Notes under the pieces: model-generated
Told to the model about the DNA's origin: nothing
What the model saw: only the letters and a program-made list of their open reading frames with translations
The model's database searches: none
In this document: positions 26,974 to 35,068 of the stretch, in pieces
How positions within the stretch are numbered: the stretch's first letter is position 1
Layout: every line of letters begins with the position of its first letter
Program-made: the position numbers and the translations under genes
DNA from: Streptomyces geranii
GTDB taxonomy: Bacteria; Actinomycetota; Actinomycetes; Streptomycetales; Streptomycetaceae
NCBI RefSeq assembly: GCF_002954775.1
Contig: NZ_PJME01000004.1
Location: 393,185 to 457,184, forward strand
Direction: 5' to 3'
DNA length: 64,000 bases

Positions 26974-27750
26974 ATGGTGACGGTGGCGGAGAACATCGAC
27001 GATGTCATCGACGGCCTTGCCGGGATCGTGCGTGAGGCCGTCCGTACCGGAGACCGGATCGGATACTTCGCCGCGCTGTACCGGCAGGTGACCGTCGAGG
27101 TCCGAAAGGCCATCCAGGAGGGGCAGTTCGACGACGGCCCCCGTATGGACCGCTTCGACACGCACTTCGGCAACCGCTACTTCGAGGCGTACGACGCCTG
27201 GCGTCGCGACCGAAGCGGGCCGCGCTGTTGGCGCGAGACGTTCGGGCTGCTGGACGACTCCGACACCGTCATCGTCCAGCACCTGCTGCTCGGCGTGAAC
27301 GCGCACATCAACCTCGACCTGGCCGTCGCCGCCGCCCGGACCGCCCCGGGCGCGGACATCCAGGGGCTGCGGCGGGACTTCCTGCTGATCAACGACATCC
27401 TCGGGCGGGTCGTGCTGGCCGTACAGGACTCGGTCGACGCCCTGTCGCCCCTGCTGTCGCTGCTGGACAAGGTCGGCGGCCGGACCGACGAGCAGATCCT
27501 CGACTTCAGCGTCCGACAGTCCCGAGAGGAGGCCTGGTACAACGCCGTCCTGCTCGCCGGCCAGAGCGAACGGGAGCGCGCGGTCACTATCGAACGCCTC
27601 GACGTCCGGGCCGCCGTACTCGCCCGACTGATCGCACGTCCGGCTGGTATCGTCCGGCCGGCCCTGGAACTGATCCGGCGGACCGAGAGCGGTGACGTGC
27701 CGGTCGTCATCACCCATCTGGACACGGCGATGAAACGCTCCTCCGACTGA
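26974..27750 (+). CDS. DUF5995 family protein
   Basis: 258 residues from ATG 26974 with GGGGGAG eight bases upstream. It is helical, with the recognisable stretch VQHLLLGVNAHINLDLAVA (His-rich helix) and DFLLINDILGRVVLAVQD, as in the DUF5995 family of actinomycetes. The His-x-Asn-x-Asp spacing could bind metal, but no activity is known. The gene's last codons have been tandemly copied (see the repeat at 27731). Confidence 0.75.
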   Translation: MVTVAENIDDVIDGLAGIVREAVRTGDRIGYFAALYRQVTVEVRKAIQEGQFDDGPRMDRFDTHFGNRYFEAYDAWRRDRSGPRCWRETFGLLDDSDTVIVQHLLLGVNAHINLDLAVAAARTAPGADIQGLRRDFLLINDILGRVVLAVQDSVDALSPLLSLLDKVGGRTDEQILDFSVRQSREEAWYNAVLLAGQSERERAVTIERLDVRAAVLARLIARPAGIVRPALELIRRTESGDVPVVITHLDTAMKRSSD

Positions 27751-27795
27751 ACGTTCCTCCGACTGAACGCTACTCCGGCTGAACGTTCCTCTGGC
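27731..27795 (+). repeat. 16-bp tandem copies of the DUF5995 gene end
   Basis: The last codons plus stop recur: units start TGAAACGCTCCTCCGAC, TGAACGTTCCTCCGAC, TGAACGCTACTCCGGC and TGAACGTTCCTCTGGC. Three 16-base units follow a 17-base parent, each starting with TGA. This is a small replication-slippage array. Confidence 0.65.
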
Positions 27796-27817
27796 TTATG
27801 GCCAGGGAGCGGCGGTC

Positions 27818-28294
27818 TCAGGCGTAGTCGTAGACGGTGGCGGCGACGTCGCGCTCACCCAGCGTCCTGCCGATGATCGGCTCGATACGCTCCCACTTGC
27901 CGCCCGCGAGGCCGCAGCCGATGCGGGGCATGTGAACGGAGGCGTTGTGGGCGAGGGCGTGCTCGGCGACCGCCTCCAGGCAGCGCTCGACGGCGTCGTA
28001 CCGGATGGGCGGGCCGCCGCTGCCCACCTTCATCCCGCGCTGCCCGACCATGTTCGCGACCCAGATGTCGGATCGGACCTGGACCAACTGCACTGCTCCG
28101 AGGGCGAAGTCGTTGCCCGCGCGCTCGCGGTGCCAGCGGCGGTACTCACGCTCCGGCTCGGGCCAGTGACGTGAGATCGCCAGGACGAATCCCTTGCCCC
28201 ATCCGCCGAGGTCGTTGCATATATGGGCGATGATCTTCGGGCCCTTGGCCTGGGGATTGGTCGCGTCGCCCGCGACGATCTTCAGTGGTTTCAC
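27818..28294 (-). CDS. Macro-domain protein (ADP-ribose processing type)
   Basis: 158 residues from GTG 28294; no clear Shine-Dalgarno, so the transcript may be leaderless or the start uncertain. The macro fold is clear: LKIVAGDATNPQ (NAD-metabolite loop 1), IIAHICNDLGGWGKGF, and HMPRIGCGLAGGKWERIEPI (phosphate loop). It resembles the TARG1/Poa1p-like branch that removes ADP-ribose from proteins or acts on ADP-ribose 1''-phosphate. No toxin or transferase lies adjacent. Confidence 0.85.
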   Translation of the reverse strand: MKPLKIVAGDATNPQAKGPKIIAHICNDLGGWGKGFVLAISRHWPEPEREYRRWHRERAGNDFALGAVQLVQVRSDIWVANMVGQRGMKVGSGGPPIRYDAVERCLEAVAEHALAHNASVHMPRIGCGLAGGKWERIEPIIGRTLGERDVAATVYDYA

Positions 28295-28445
28295 CGGGCG
28301 ATGGTCGCCCGGTCCATGACCGAGGTCAATGCATTTCCCCCGTGCCGCTCCCGTGCCGCTCCCGTCGCGCACCGCACAGCGGGCTGCCGACCAGCGGATC
28401 GCCTCCACTGGTCGGCTCGATCGGTCGAGCGGCCGGTCGGTCGCT

Positions 28446-30212
28446 CTACGGCTGTGCCTGCCACTGCTGGCAGTAGTTGTTCAGCCACGACCACAGGCGT
28501 ACGTCGGTGCCGTCGGCGCTCCCGCAGTCCGCCACGTCGGCGACCTTGCCGCTGTTGGGGTTCGTCAGGCGCTGCCATCCGCTGTCGGTGTCGGTGAGAG
28601 TCCAGCGCTGGCAGGCGTTGTCCCACCAGGTCCACTGCTGGATGTTGGTCCCGTCGGCGGTGCCGCAGTCATTGACGTCGAGCACCTTGTCGCTGACCGT
28701 GCTGACGATCCGGCTGGTGCCGTCGCCCAGCGGTTCGATGCGCCAGCGCTGGTTGGCGCCGCCGGTGCAGGTCCACAGCTGGACGTTCGCCCCGTCGGCG
28801 GTCGACCAGCCGTTCACGTCGAGGCACTTGCCGGTCGCCCGGTTGACCAGCGTGAAGTCGTTCGGCGTGTAGATGAAGCCGACCTTGTCGACCTCGTCGC
28901 CGGTGCGCCCGTGGAACCCGGCGATCTGCCACCCCGAGGGCGCGGTGCGCATGACGCAGTCCGACGTGGTGGTGCCGCCGGCCAGCGTACGGCCCAGGCT
29001 GGTGGTGAACTTGGCGTAGAAGATCCGCGTGTGGTCGTTGTACTTGGCCTGGCACAGGTACGCGCTGGTCACGTACTCGGTGCTGCCGAGGCTCAGGGAC
29101 GAGGCCGTACCGCCGGTCCCGCCGTGGGTGAGTGTCGTCCCGTTGCTCAAGGTCAACCCGACCTGGTCGACCCGGGAACCGGCGCGCAGGGAGATCGCGG
29201 TGGCCTGGGCGCCCCACGGCACGCCGGTGACGTCGGTGAAGTAGTCGCCGTGCGGTCCGCCGAACTGGTCGCTGAACTGGTAGGCGGGGTTCGTCTTCCA
29301 GCTGAAGGACGCGGTGATCGGGTCGTGGTCGGAGAGCATGAGCCCGGTGCCGGACTCCAGGAACTTGGCGTGCTCGTTGTTGTAGCTCGTCGAGTCCAGG
29401 GTGACGAACCTGCTGCCCCGGTACAGGATCTTGTCGACGACCTCGCAGGTGTTGGGCACGGTGGCGCCGGTCTGGTCGCAGACGAGCGCGTCGCTGCCCT
29501 TGGTCGGGGCCACGCCGCCGCGGATGTTCTTCACCCAGGCGTCGGTGAGACCGTTGCTCGCGTTGAACTCGGCGATGGTGTCGCCGGAGCGGGTGTAACG
29601 GGTGTTGGTGTCGCCCATCACCACCACGGCGTTGCCCGCCGAGTGGGACTGGATGAACTCGGTCAGCTGGTTGAGGTTGTCCGCGCGGGAGGCCAGATCG
29701 CCGTCGCTGGTACCGGCGTTGGTGTGCAGGTTGTAGAAGTCGACGTACACGCCCTCGGCGAGGCGCTCACGCATGAAGGTGAAGCCCTTGGGGGTGAGGC
29801 AGTCACCGGAGTCCCACTGGCAGGAGTCCCAGCGGACCCGTTCGAAGTCGTCCTCGTCGTAGGAGATCTTCGAGAGGGTGTTGAGCCCGCTGCCGATACC
29901 GGCGCCGCCACTGGTGGGCGTGCGGTAGGCGTGGTTCGTATCGCCCGCGTACAGATAGGCGTGGTAGTTGAAGTCCTCCTGCACCTGCACGATGTCGTAC
30001 GGCGCGATCCGCTGGCCGATCGCCGTTGTGGAGGTCTCGCGGTCGGTCGACGCGCTGGAGAGGATCTCCGGCAGCCCGGCGACGTTGTAGGACAGCACGT
30101 TGAACGTCCCGGACTCCGCTGCGACGGCGGGCGGCGCCGTCGCGATGGTCGCGCCGGCCAGACCGGTGAGGACGAGGGCTCCTGTGGCCAGACAGGAGAG
30201 AAGTCTTCGCAT
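28446..30212 (-). CDS. Secreted endonuclease/exonuclease/phosphatase-family hydrolase with two lectin-like modules
   Basis: 588 residues with a Sec signal (LLSCLATGALVLTGLAGATI). Domain 1 (about 35-310) is a sphingomyelinase C/DNase I-type fold with catalytic signatures FNVLSYNVAG, VQVQEDF (metal Glu), VVVMGDTNTR and MLSDHDPITASF (catalytic His). Domain 2 (about 315-450) has a jacalin-like pattern of paired beta hairpins. Domain 3 (about 455-588) holds three ricin-B repeats ending in QRW, QRW and QQW. It is likely a secreted phosphodiesterase, either sphingomyelinase or nuclease, directed to glycans by its lectin modules. Confidence 0.85.
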   Translation of the reverse strand: MRRLLSCLATGALVLTGLAGATIATAPPAVAAESGTFNVLSYNVAGLPEILSSASTDRETSTTAIGQRIAPYDIVQVQEDFNYHAYLYAGDTNHAYRTPTSGGAGIGSGLNTLSKISYDEDDFERVRWDSCQWDSGDCLTPKGFTFMRERLAEGVYVDFYNLHTNAGTSDGDLASRADNLNQLTEFIQSHSAGNAVVVMGDTNTRYTRSGDTIAEFNASNGLTDAWVKNIRGGVAPTKGSDALVCDQTGATVPNTCEVVDKILYRGSRFVTLDSTSYNNEHAKFLESGTGLMLSDHDPITASFSWKTNPAYQFSDQFGGPHGDYFTDVTGVPWGAQATAISLRAGSRVDQVGLTLSNGTTLTHGGTGGTASSLSLGSTEYVTSAYLCQAKYNDHTRIFYAKFTTSLGRTLAGGTTTSDCVMRTAPSGWQIAGFHGRTGDEVDKVGFIYTPNDFTLVNRATGKCLDVNGWSTADGANVQLWTCTGGANQRWRIEPLGDGTSRIVSTVSDKVLDVNDCGTADGTNIQQWTWWDNACQRWTLTDTDSGWQRLTNPNSGKVADVADCGSADGTDVRLWSWLNNYCQQWQAQP

Positions 30213-30577
30213 CGGTGTCTCCTCGGTGATGCGTTACGGACACCGGGCAGCTGCGTGTCCGGCGCATGCCAAAACGGGCGTTTGGGGCATGCGTCGGCAA
30301 CGGCCTGGTGCCGCAGGGGAATTGGGGAACGCGGGGGTTCGCCTGTGCTGTGGGGGAGTGCAGGCGCGGTGCGACTGTACTCGCCGGTAGAGGCTGATGT
30401 AAGCGCTTGTGAAGGTCCTCTTCGGACTCACAGGAACGCGGGGATTCCGGCGGGATCACGTACGGAACCAGCGGAGCCGCCGACGCGGCACGCCGCCACC
30501 CCGGCGTCCCGTCGTTTGCCCCGCCGTGGCTGGTTCTCTAGGCTCCTCCGAAGATCGCGTACAGGGGAGGCCGAGCA
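30213..30577. other. 365-bp divergent regulatory region
   Basis: Separates the secreted hydrolase (leftward) from the GbsR-like regulator (rightward). It holds an imperfect inverted repeat with GCATGCC arms at 30264-30292, about 50 bases before the hydrolase start, and a TGTAAGCGCTTGTG site at 30398-30411 with the AAGCGCTT core of CcpA/LacI-type operators. The first is well placed as an operator for the hydrolase gene. No small gene is seen. Confidence 0.5.
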
Positions 30578-31099
30578 GTGGAACCGCAGGGCGGCGGGCC
30601 CGAGGGCGAGAAGGACGAGGGTGACGAGGGGGCGTTCCCCGACTGGTTCGTGGAGAGCTTCGCCGACTACTGGCAGAGCATGGGCTCCTCACGCATCGAG
30701 GGCCGTATCGCCGCCCACCTGATGGTCAGCGACGCCACCGAGGGCGTGTCGGCGGAGGAACTGGCCGAGGCGGCCGGTGCCAGCCGCGGCTCGGTGTCCA
30801 CGTACACCCGCAGTCTCGTCGCGCGGGGCTTCGTACGCCTGGTGCGGCGTCCGGACGACCGGGCCCACTACTACGTCATGGACGAGGACGTCTGGGTCGG
30901 TTTCCTGGACAAGGAGCAGGCCTACCTGCGCAGCCAGAGCGCGCTCGCCGCCAGGGCGCTGGCCCGGACCACGCCCGGCGGCCCCGCCCACGAACGCATC
31001 CGCAACATGCGGGACTACCTGAGCTGGCTGCTGGAGGTGCAGCAACTGCCCGCCGCGTGGCGGAGGTTCAAGGCGGAGCGGGACTCATCGGAGGGCTAG
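30578..31099 (+). CDS. GbsR/MarR-family transcriptional regulator
   Basis: 173 residues from GTG 30578 with GGGAGG upstream. Winged-helix segment: SRIEGRIAAHLMVSDATEGV, then AEELAEAAGASRGSVSTYTR and the wing RPDDRAHYYVMDE. The acidic N terminus (residues 1-20) is a short tail. It is divergent from the secreted phosphodiesterase and separated by a region with two inverted repeats, so it may regulate it. Confidence 0.85.
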   Translation: MEPQGGGPEGEKDEGDEGAFPDWFVESFADYWQSMGSSRIEGRIAAHLMVSDATEGVSAEELAEAAGASRGSVSTYTRSLVARGFVRLVRRPDDRAHYYVMDEDVWVGFLDKEQAYLRSQSALAARALARTTPGGPAHERIRNMRDYLSWLLEVQQLPAAWRRFKAERDSSEG

Positions 31100-31161
31100 A
31101 GCGGAGCGAGCCCCTGTTGCCTGAGCGGGCGCTGAGCCGCCGGGGCATCCGGTGCCGAGTG

Positions 31162-32013
31162 TCACTGCGAGCCCGTCGCCGCCAGGGTCGCGGTGATGGG
31201 TTCGAGTTCGGTGATCAGTTCGTCGAGTTCGGCGGGGGACAGGGCGTCGTAGGGCGGGGTGGCGAGTTCGTCGGTGAGGGTTTCGACGCGTTGCTTGGTC
31301 GCGCGGCCGGCGTCGGTGAAGTGGCCGTCGGTGTCGACGAGTCCGCGTTCGCGCAGGCCGTCCATGACCGTGGCCAGGCGCTCCTTCGGCAGGTGGTGGA
31401 TGCGTCCGAACGACTCCGCGGGGTGGATGCCCTGTTCCAGAGCGGAGAGCACGTGGGCCTCCGTGCCGCCGATGCGCGCGCCGACGAGCGCGGCGATGTG
31501 TCCGTCGCCCCGGTGCTCACGCAGCATGGTCGCGGAATGCCACAGCCGGGCGACGGGGTCGCCGGGTGCGTCGAGGGTGCGCATGCCGGCGTACATCACC
31601 CGGCCTTCGGTGGGGGCGCTCGTCGCGGCCTTGGTGGTCAGGTCCGCGGCGCGCACCAGGCCCGGGGAGTCGGCCAGCTCGTCGCCGAGGATGCGCCGTA
31701 GGGAGGCCGCGCTGCCCCGCTCCCGCGCGGCGACGGAGGCCTCGGGCGGGATCGTCTCCCAGGCGCCGGGGATGTGCCGTGCGGCTTCCCCGTCGGCGAA
31801 GTTGTAGAAGGCCGCGTGCACGACCCCGGCCGGCACCCGTCCCAGCGGTGCCGCGCGGCTGGCGAAGTAGCCGTCCCAGTAGGTGCGGTGGCCGAGTGCG
31901 GCCAGTTCCTCGTTGCACTCGTCGGCGAGGAAGGTGACCAGGCAGATCGGCTCCAGGAGCTGGAACATGCGACGGGCGATGTGGGTCGTCGGGTGCGGGC
32001 GCGTCTTGTCCAT
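31162..32013 (-). CDS. SCO6745-family protein
   Basis: 283 residues from ATG 32013, with GGGAG upstream. It begins IARRMFQLLEPICLVTFLAD and has the family's NEELAALGHRTYWDGYFASR segment; the C-terminal 100 residues form a MarR-like winged helix (LPKERLATVMDGLRERGLVD). Members are restricted to actinobacteria and have no known activity. It follows the siderophore transporter ATPase on the other side of a 95-bp gap but is read leftward as a separate unit. Confidence 0.75.
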   Translation of the reverse strand: MDKTRPHPTTHIARRMFQLLEPICLVTFLADECNEELAALGHRTYWDGYFASRAAPLGRVPAGVVHAAFYNFADGEAARHIPGAWETIPPEASVAARERGSAASLRRILGDELADSPGLVRAADLTTKAATSAPTEGRVMYAGMRTLDAPGDPVARLWHSATMLREHRGDGHIAALVGARIGGTEAHVLSALEQGIHPAESFGRIHHLPKERLATVMDGLRERGLVDTDGHFTDAGRATKQRVETLTDELATPPYDALSPAELDELITELEPITATLAATGSQ

Positions 32014-32107
32014 CGGGCTCTCCCTCTGTCGGGTGTGCCGTCTTGGACCGTCCGGCGCACCGGAACTCATCGGTGAGCGGAGGGACGGACAGTTCGCGTC
32101 GCGGAGG

Positions 32108-32938
32108 TCACCTCTTGGTGAGTGAAACGCCCTGGCGCCGGAGGGTGCGGTGGCGGCCCAGGGGCAGGACGAGCGGGGCGCCCGACACCGGGTCCTCGAT
32201 GACCTCGGCGCGCAGTCCGAAGACGTCCGCCACCGTCCGGGCGGTCACCACCTCGGCCGCGTCGCCCGTCGCGTACAGGGCTCCGTCCTTGACGGCGACC
32301 AGGTGGTCCGCGTACCGGGCGGCGAGGTTCAGGTCGTGGAGCACCATGACGACGGTGGTGCCCCGGTCGTGGTTGAGGTCGGTGAGCAGGTCGAGGACCT
32401 CCACCTGGTGGGTGACGTCGAGGTAGGTGGTCGGTTCGTCGAGGAGGAGGACGTCGGTCTCCTGGGCGAGGGCCATCGCGATCCACACCCGCTGGCGCTG
32501 CCCGCCGGACAGCTCGTCCACCGGGCGGTCGGCGAGTTCCAGGACACCGGTGGCCTCCATCGCCCGTGCGACCGCCGCGTCGTCGGCGCGGGTCCAGCGG
32601 CTGAGCAGCGAGTGGTGCGGGTTGCGTCCGCGCGCGACCAGGTCGGCCACCGCGATGCCCTCGGGGGCCGCCGGGGACTGGGGGAGCAGGCCCAGGGCGA
32701 GGGCCACCTGGCGGGTGGGCGTGCGGTGGATGTCCTTGCCGTCGAGCAGCACGGCTCCGCGCTCGGGCGCGAGCAGCCGGGCCATGCCGCGCAACAGGGT
32801 GGACTTGCCGCAGGCGTTGGCACCGACGATCACGGTGACCCGGCCGGGCGGGACGCGCAGGTCGAGGCCGTCGATGACGGTCCGGCCGCCGTAGCCGAAG
32901 CGGGCGGCCTCCACGGTGAGGGTGCGGGTGGCGGTCAC
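32108..32938 (-). CDS. Siderophore ABC transporter ATPase (FecE/FepC type)
   Basis: 276 residues from GTG 32938. Walker A is GANACGKST, the signature is LSGGQRQRVWIAMAL, Walker B is VLLLDEPTTYLD and the H loop is LHDLNLA. GRNPHHSLLSRW is the FecE/FhuC-specific stretch. It energises uptake of ferric siderophore through the two permeases. Last gene of the iron-regulated operon, four bases after its neighbour. Confidence 0.93.
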   Translation of the reverse strand: MTATRTLTVEAARFGYGGRTVIDGLDLRVPPGRVTVIVGANACGKSTLLRGMARLLAPERGAVLLDGKDIHRTPTRQVALALGLLPQSPAAPEGIAVADLVARGRNPHHSLLSRWTRADDAAVARAMEATGVLELADRPVDELSGGQRQRVWIAMALAQETDVLLLDEPTTYLDVTHQVEVLDLLTDLNHDRGTTVVMVLHDLNLAARYADHLVAVKDGALYATGDAAEVVTARTVADVFGLRAEVIEDPVSGAPLVLPLGRHRTLRRQGVSLTKR

Positions 32939-32942
32939 AGGG

Positions 32943-34076
32943 CTACAGCGCTCCTTGGGTACGACGGGACCGGACGAGGAGCCACAGCAGACAGGGTGCG
33001 CCGAGGGCTCCGGTGACGACGCCGACGGGAAAGCGGGTGTCGAAGGCGAACTGGCCGATCAGATCGGCGGTCAGGACGAGGGCCGCGCCGGTGAGGGCTG
33101 CGGGCAGCAGAGGGGAGCCGTTGCCGCCGGTCAGCCGGTGGGCGACGGGGCCGGAGAGGAAGGCGACGAACGCGATGGGCCCGGTCGTGGCGGTGGCGAG
33201 CGAGGTCAGACCGACCGCGCACAGCACGAGCACCAGACGGCTGGTCCCCACGCGCGTGCCGAGAGCACGGGCGCTGTCGTCCCCGAGCTGAAGCGCCGTC
33301 AGGGAGCGGCCCGCCAGCAGCAGTACGGCCGACAGCGGGAGCACTCCGGTGGCCAGTGGGCCCACCCCGTCCCAGAACGCCGAGCCGAGGCTCCCGGTCA
33401 GCCAGCGCATCGCCTCCTGCACCTCCCAGGCCGGGGCGCGCAGCAGGAGGTAGGAGACCACGCTGTTGAGCAGGGCGCCGACTCCGATGCCGACGAGGAC
33501 CAGCCGGACCCCGAGCACCCCCTGGCGGTAGGTGAGCAGATAGATGACGAGCGCGACCGCGAGGCCTGCGGGTACGGCGATCAGGAACACCGGCGTCCCG
33601 CCGAGCCCGAGGACGACGATCGCGAACACGGCGGCGGCACTCGCGCCCGAGCTGATGCCGATGACATCGGGGCTGGCCAGCATGTTCCGCAGCAACGTCT
33701 GGAAGGTGGCCCCGGCCAGCCCGAACGCGAACCCGGCCAGCGCGCCGGTGAGCACCCGGGGCAGCCGCAGCCGCCCCACCGTGAAGGACGCGCCGGGCAC
33801 GGTGTCGCCGAGAACGACGCGCAGGGCGTCGTAAGGCGGATAGACGGTATGACCGACACAGAGGCTGGTGACGAACAGGACGGCGAGCAGCACGGTCAGC
33901 CCGGCGACGACCGTTCGCCTACGACGGATGCGGCGCAGCCGGCCGCGACGGACCAGGGCGACGGACGACGGGCTCACACCCAGCGCCCCCTCTGATGCTG
34001 ACGCGTCCTCACCAAACACCCCCTCTGGCCCTGACGCGCTCACACCGACCGCCCCCTCTGAAGTACTCGTACTCAC
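32943..34076 (-). CDS. Siderophore ABC transporter permease (FecD/FepG type)
   Basis: 377 residues from GTG 34076, which overlaps the previous permease stop by GTGA. The core is a FecCD permease with about nine membrane helices (RLRLPRVLTGALAGFAFGLA, RNMLASPDVIGISSGASAAA, and TGPIAFVAFLSGPVAHRL). The first 40 residues are unusual for the family: a Ser-Glu-Gly-Ala repeat encoded by a short tandem array, then the basic RRGRLRRIRRRR before the first helix. The extension may be a recent slippage product. Confidence 0.9.
   Translation of the reverse strand: MSTSTSEGAVGVSASGPEGVFGEDASASEGALGVSPSSVALVRRGRLRRIRRRRTVVAGLTVLLAVLFVTSLCVGHTVYPPYDALRVVLGDTVPGASFTVGRLRLPRVLTGALAGFAFGLAGATFQTLLRNMLASPDVIGISSGASAAAVFAIVVLGLGGTPVFLIAVPAGLAVALVIYLLTYRQGVLGVRLVLVGIGVGALLNSVVSYLLLRAPAWEVQEAMRWLTGSLGSAFWDGVGPLATGVLPLSAVLLLAGRSLTALQLGDDSARALGTRVGTSRLVLVLCAVGLTSLATATTGPIAFVAFLSGPVAHRLTGGNGSPLLPAALTGAALVLTADLIGQFAFDTRFPVGVVTGALGAPCLLWLLVRSRRTQGAL
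33973..34070 (-). repeat. Three imperfect 31-35 bp units in the permease 5' end
   Basis: Units begin at 33973, 34008 and 34039, each starting CTCAC and carrying CCCCCTCTG, with CTGACGCG in the first two. They encode the SEGAxGVS-like repeats in the cytoplasmic N-terminal tail of the permease, directly after the overlapping start. Confidence 0.65.
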
Positions 34077-35068
34077 AGCTCCCGCACCTTCTGCTGACGG
34101 GCCACGGCGATGAACACGGGCGCCCCGATGACGGCCGTGACGATGCCGACCTCCATGTCCCCGGGCCGGGCCACGAGTCGTCCGGTCACGTCGGCCAGGG
34201 TCACCAGTGCCGCGCCCGTCAGGGCGGAGAGCGGCAGGACCCAGCGGTTGTCGGGCCCGGTCAGCAGGCGGACGGTGTGCGGTACGACCAGACCGACGAA
34301 GCCGATGGGGCCCGCCGCGGCGGTCGCCGCGCCGCAGAGGAGGACCGCTCCGGCGGCGGCCGACAGCCGGGTACGCGCGACCCGTTCGCCGAGCCCGGCG
34401 GCGAGGTCGTCGCCGAGGGCGAGCGCGTTGAGCCCCCGGGCCGAGGCGAGGCTGAGGACGAACCCGGCGGCCAGCAACGGCAGCACCTGGAGGATGCCGT
34501 CCGCCGAGGCCCCGCCCACCCCGCCGATCTGCCAGAACCGGAAGGTGTTCACGACGTCGAGACGCGGCAGCAGCACCGCGCTGACCAGGGAGGAGAGTGC
34601 GGCGGTGACCATGGTCCCGACCAGCGCCAGCTTCACCGGGGTCGCGCCGCCGCGCCCGCGCGACCCGATGACGTACACGAGGGCGGCAGCCGCCCCGGCT
34701 CCGGCGACCGCGAGCCAGACGTACTGCCCGGGCGTGCTGATGCCGAGGTAGGCGATCCCGCAGACCACGGCGAGCGCGGCGCCCGCGTTGACGCCGAGGA
34801 TGCCGGGGTCGGCCAGCGGATTGCGGGTCAGGCCCTGCATCACCGCACCGGCCGTGCCGAGCGCCGCGCCGACCAGCAGCGCGAGCCCCGTGCGGGGGAC
34901 GCGCTGCCGGACGGCGGCCCGGGCGAGGGAACCGTCCTCGCCGTGCACGAGGGCGGCCAGTGCGTCGCCGGGGGAGACCGTTCGCGCGCCGAGCATGACG
35001 GACAGCGCGGCGGCCACGGCGACCAGCAGCACGCAGGCCGGCAGCCACACCAACGGGCGTGTGCTCAC
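34073..35068 (-). CDS. Siderophore ABC transporter permease (FecC/FepD type)
   Basis: 331 residues from GTG 35068, whose GTGA overlaps the binding-protein stop. Hallmarks of the FecCD family: RVPRTGLALLVGAALGTAGA, MQGLTRNPLADPGILGVNAG (the coupling loop) and AGPIGFVGLVVPHTVRLL. It forms the heterodimeric channel with the next permease. Confidence 0.92.
   Translation of the reverse strand: MSTRPLVWLPACVLLVAVAAALSVMLGARTVSPGDALAALVHGEDGSLARAAVRQRVPRTGLALLVGAALGTAGAVMQGLTRNPLADPGILGVNAGAALAVVCGIAYLGISTPGQYVWLAVAGAGAAAALVYVIGSRGRGGATPVKLALVGTMVTAALSSLVSAVLLPRLDVVNTFRFWQIGGVGGASADGILQVLPLLAAGFVLSLASARGLNALALGDDLAAGLGERVARTRLSAAAGAVLLCGAATAAAGPIGFVGLVVPHTVRLLTGPDNRWVLPLSALTGAALVTLADVTGRLVARPGDMEVGIVTAVIGAPVFIAVARQQKVREL

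Noticed and set aside
28329..30722. Long rightward open frame antisense to the secreted phosphodiesterase
   Set aside because: The leftward frame carries signal peptide and catalytic motifs. The rightward one has none.
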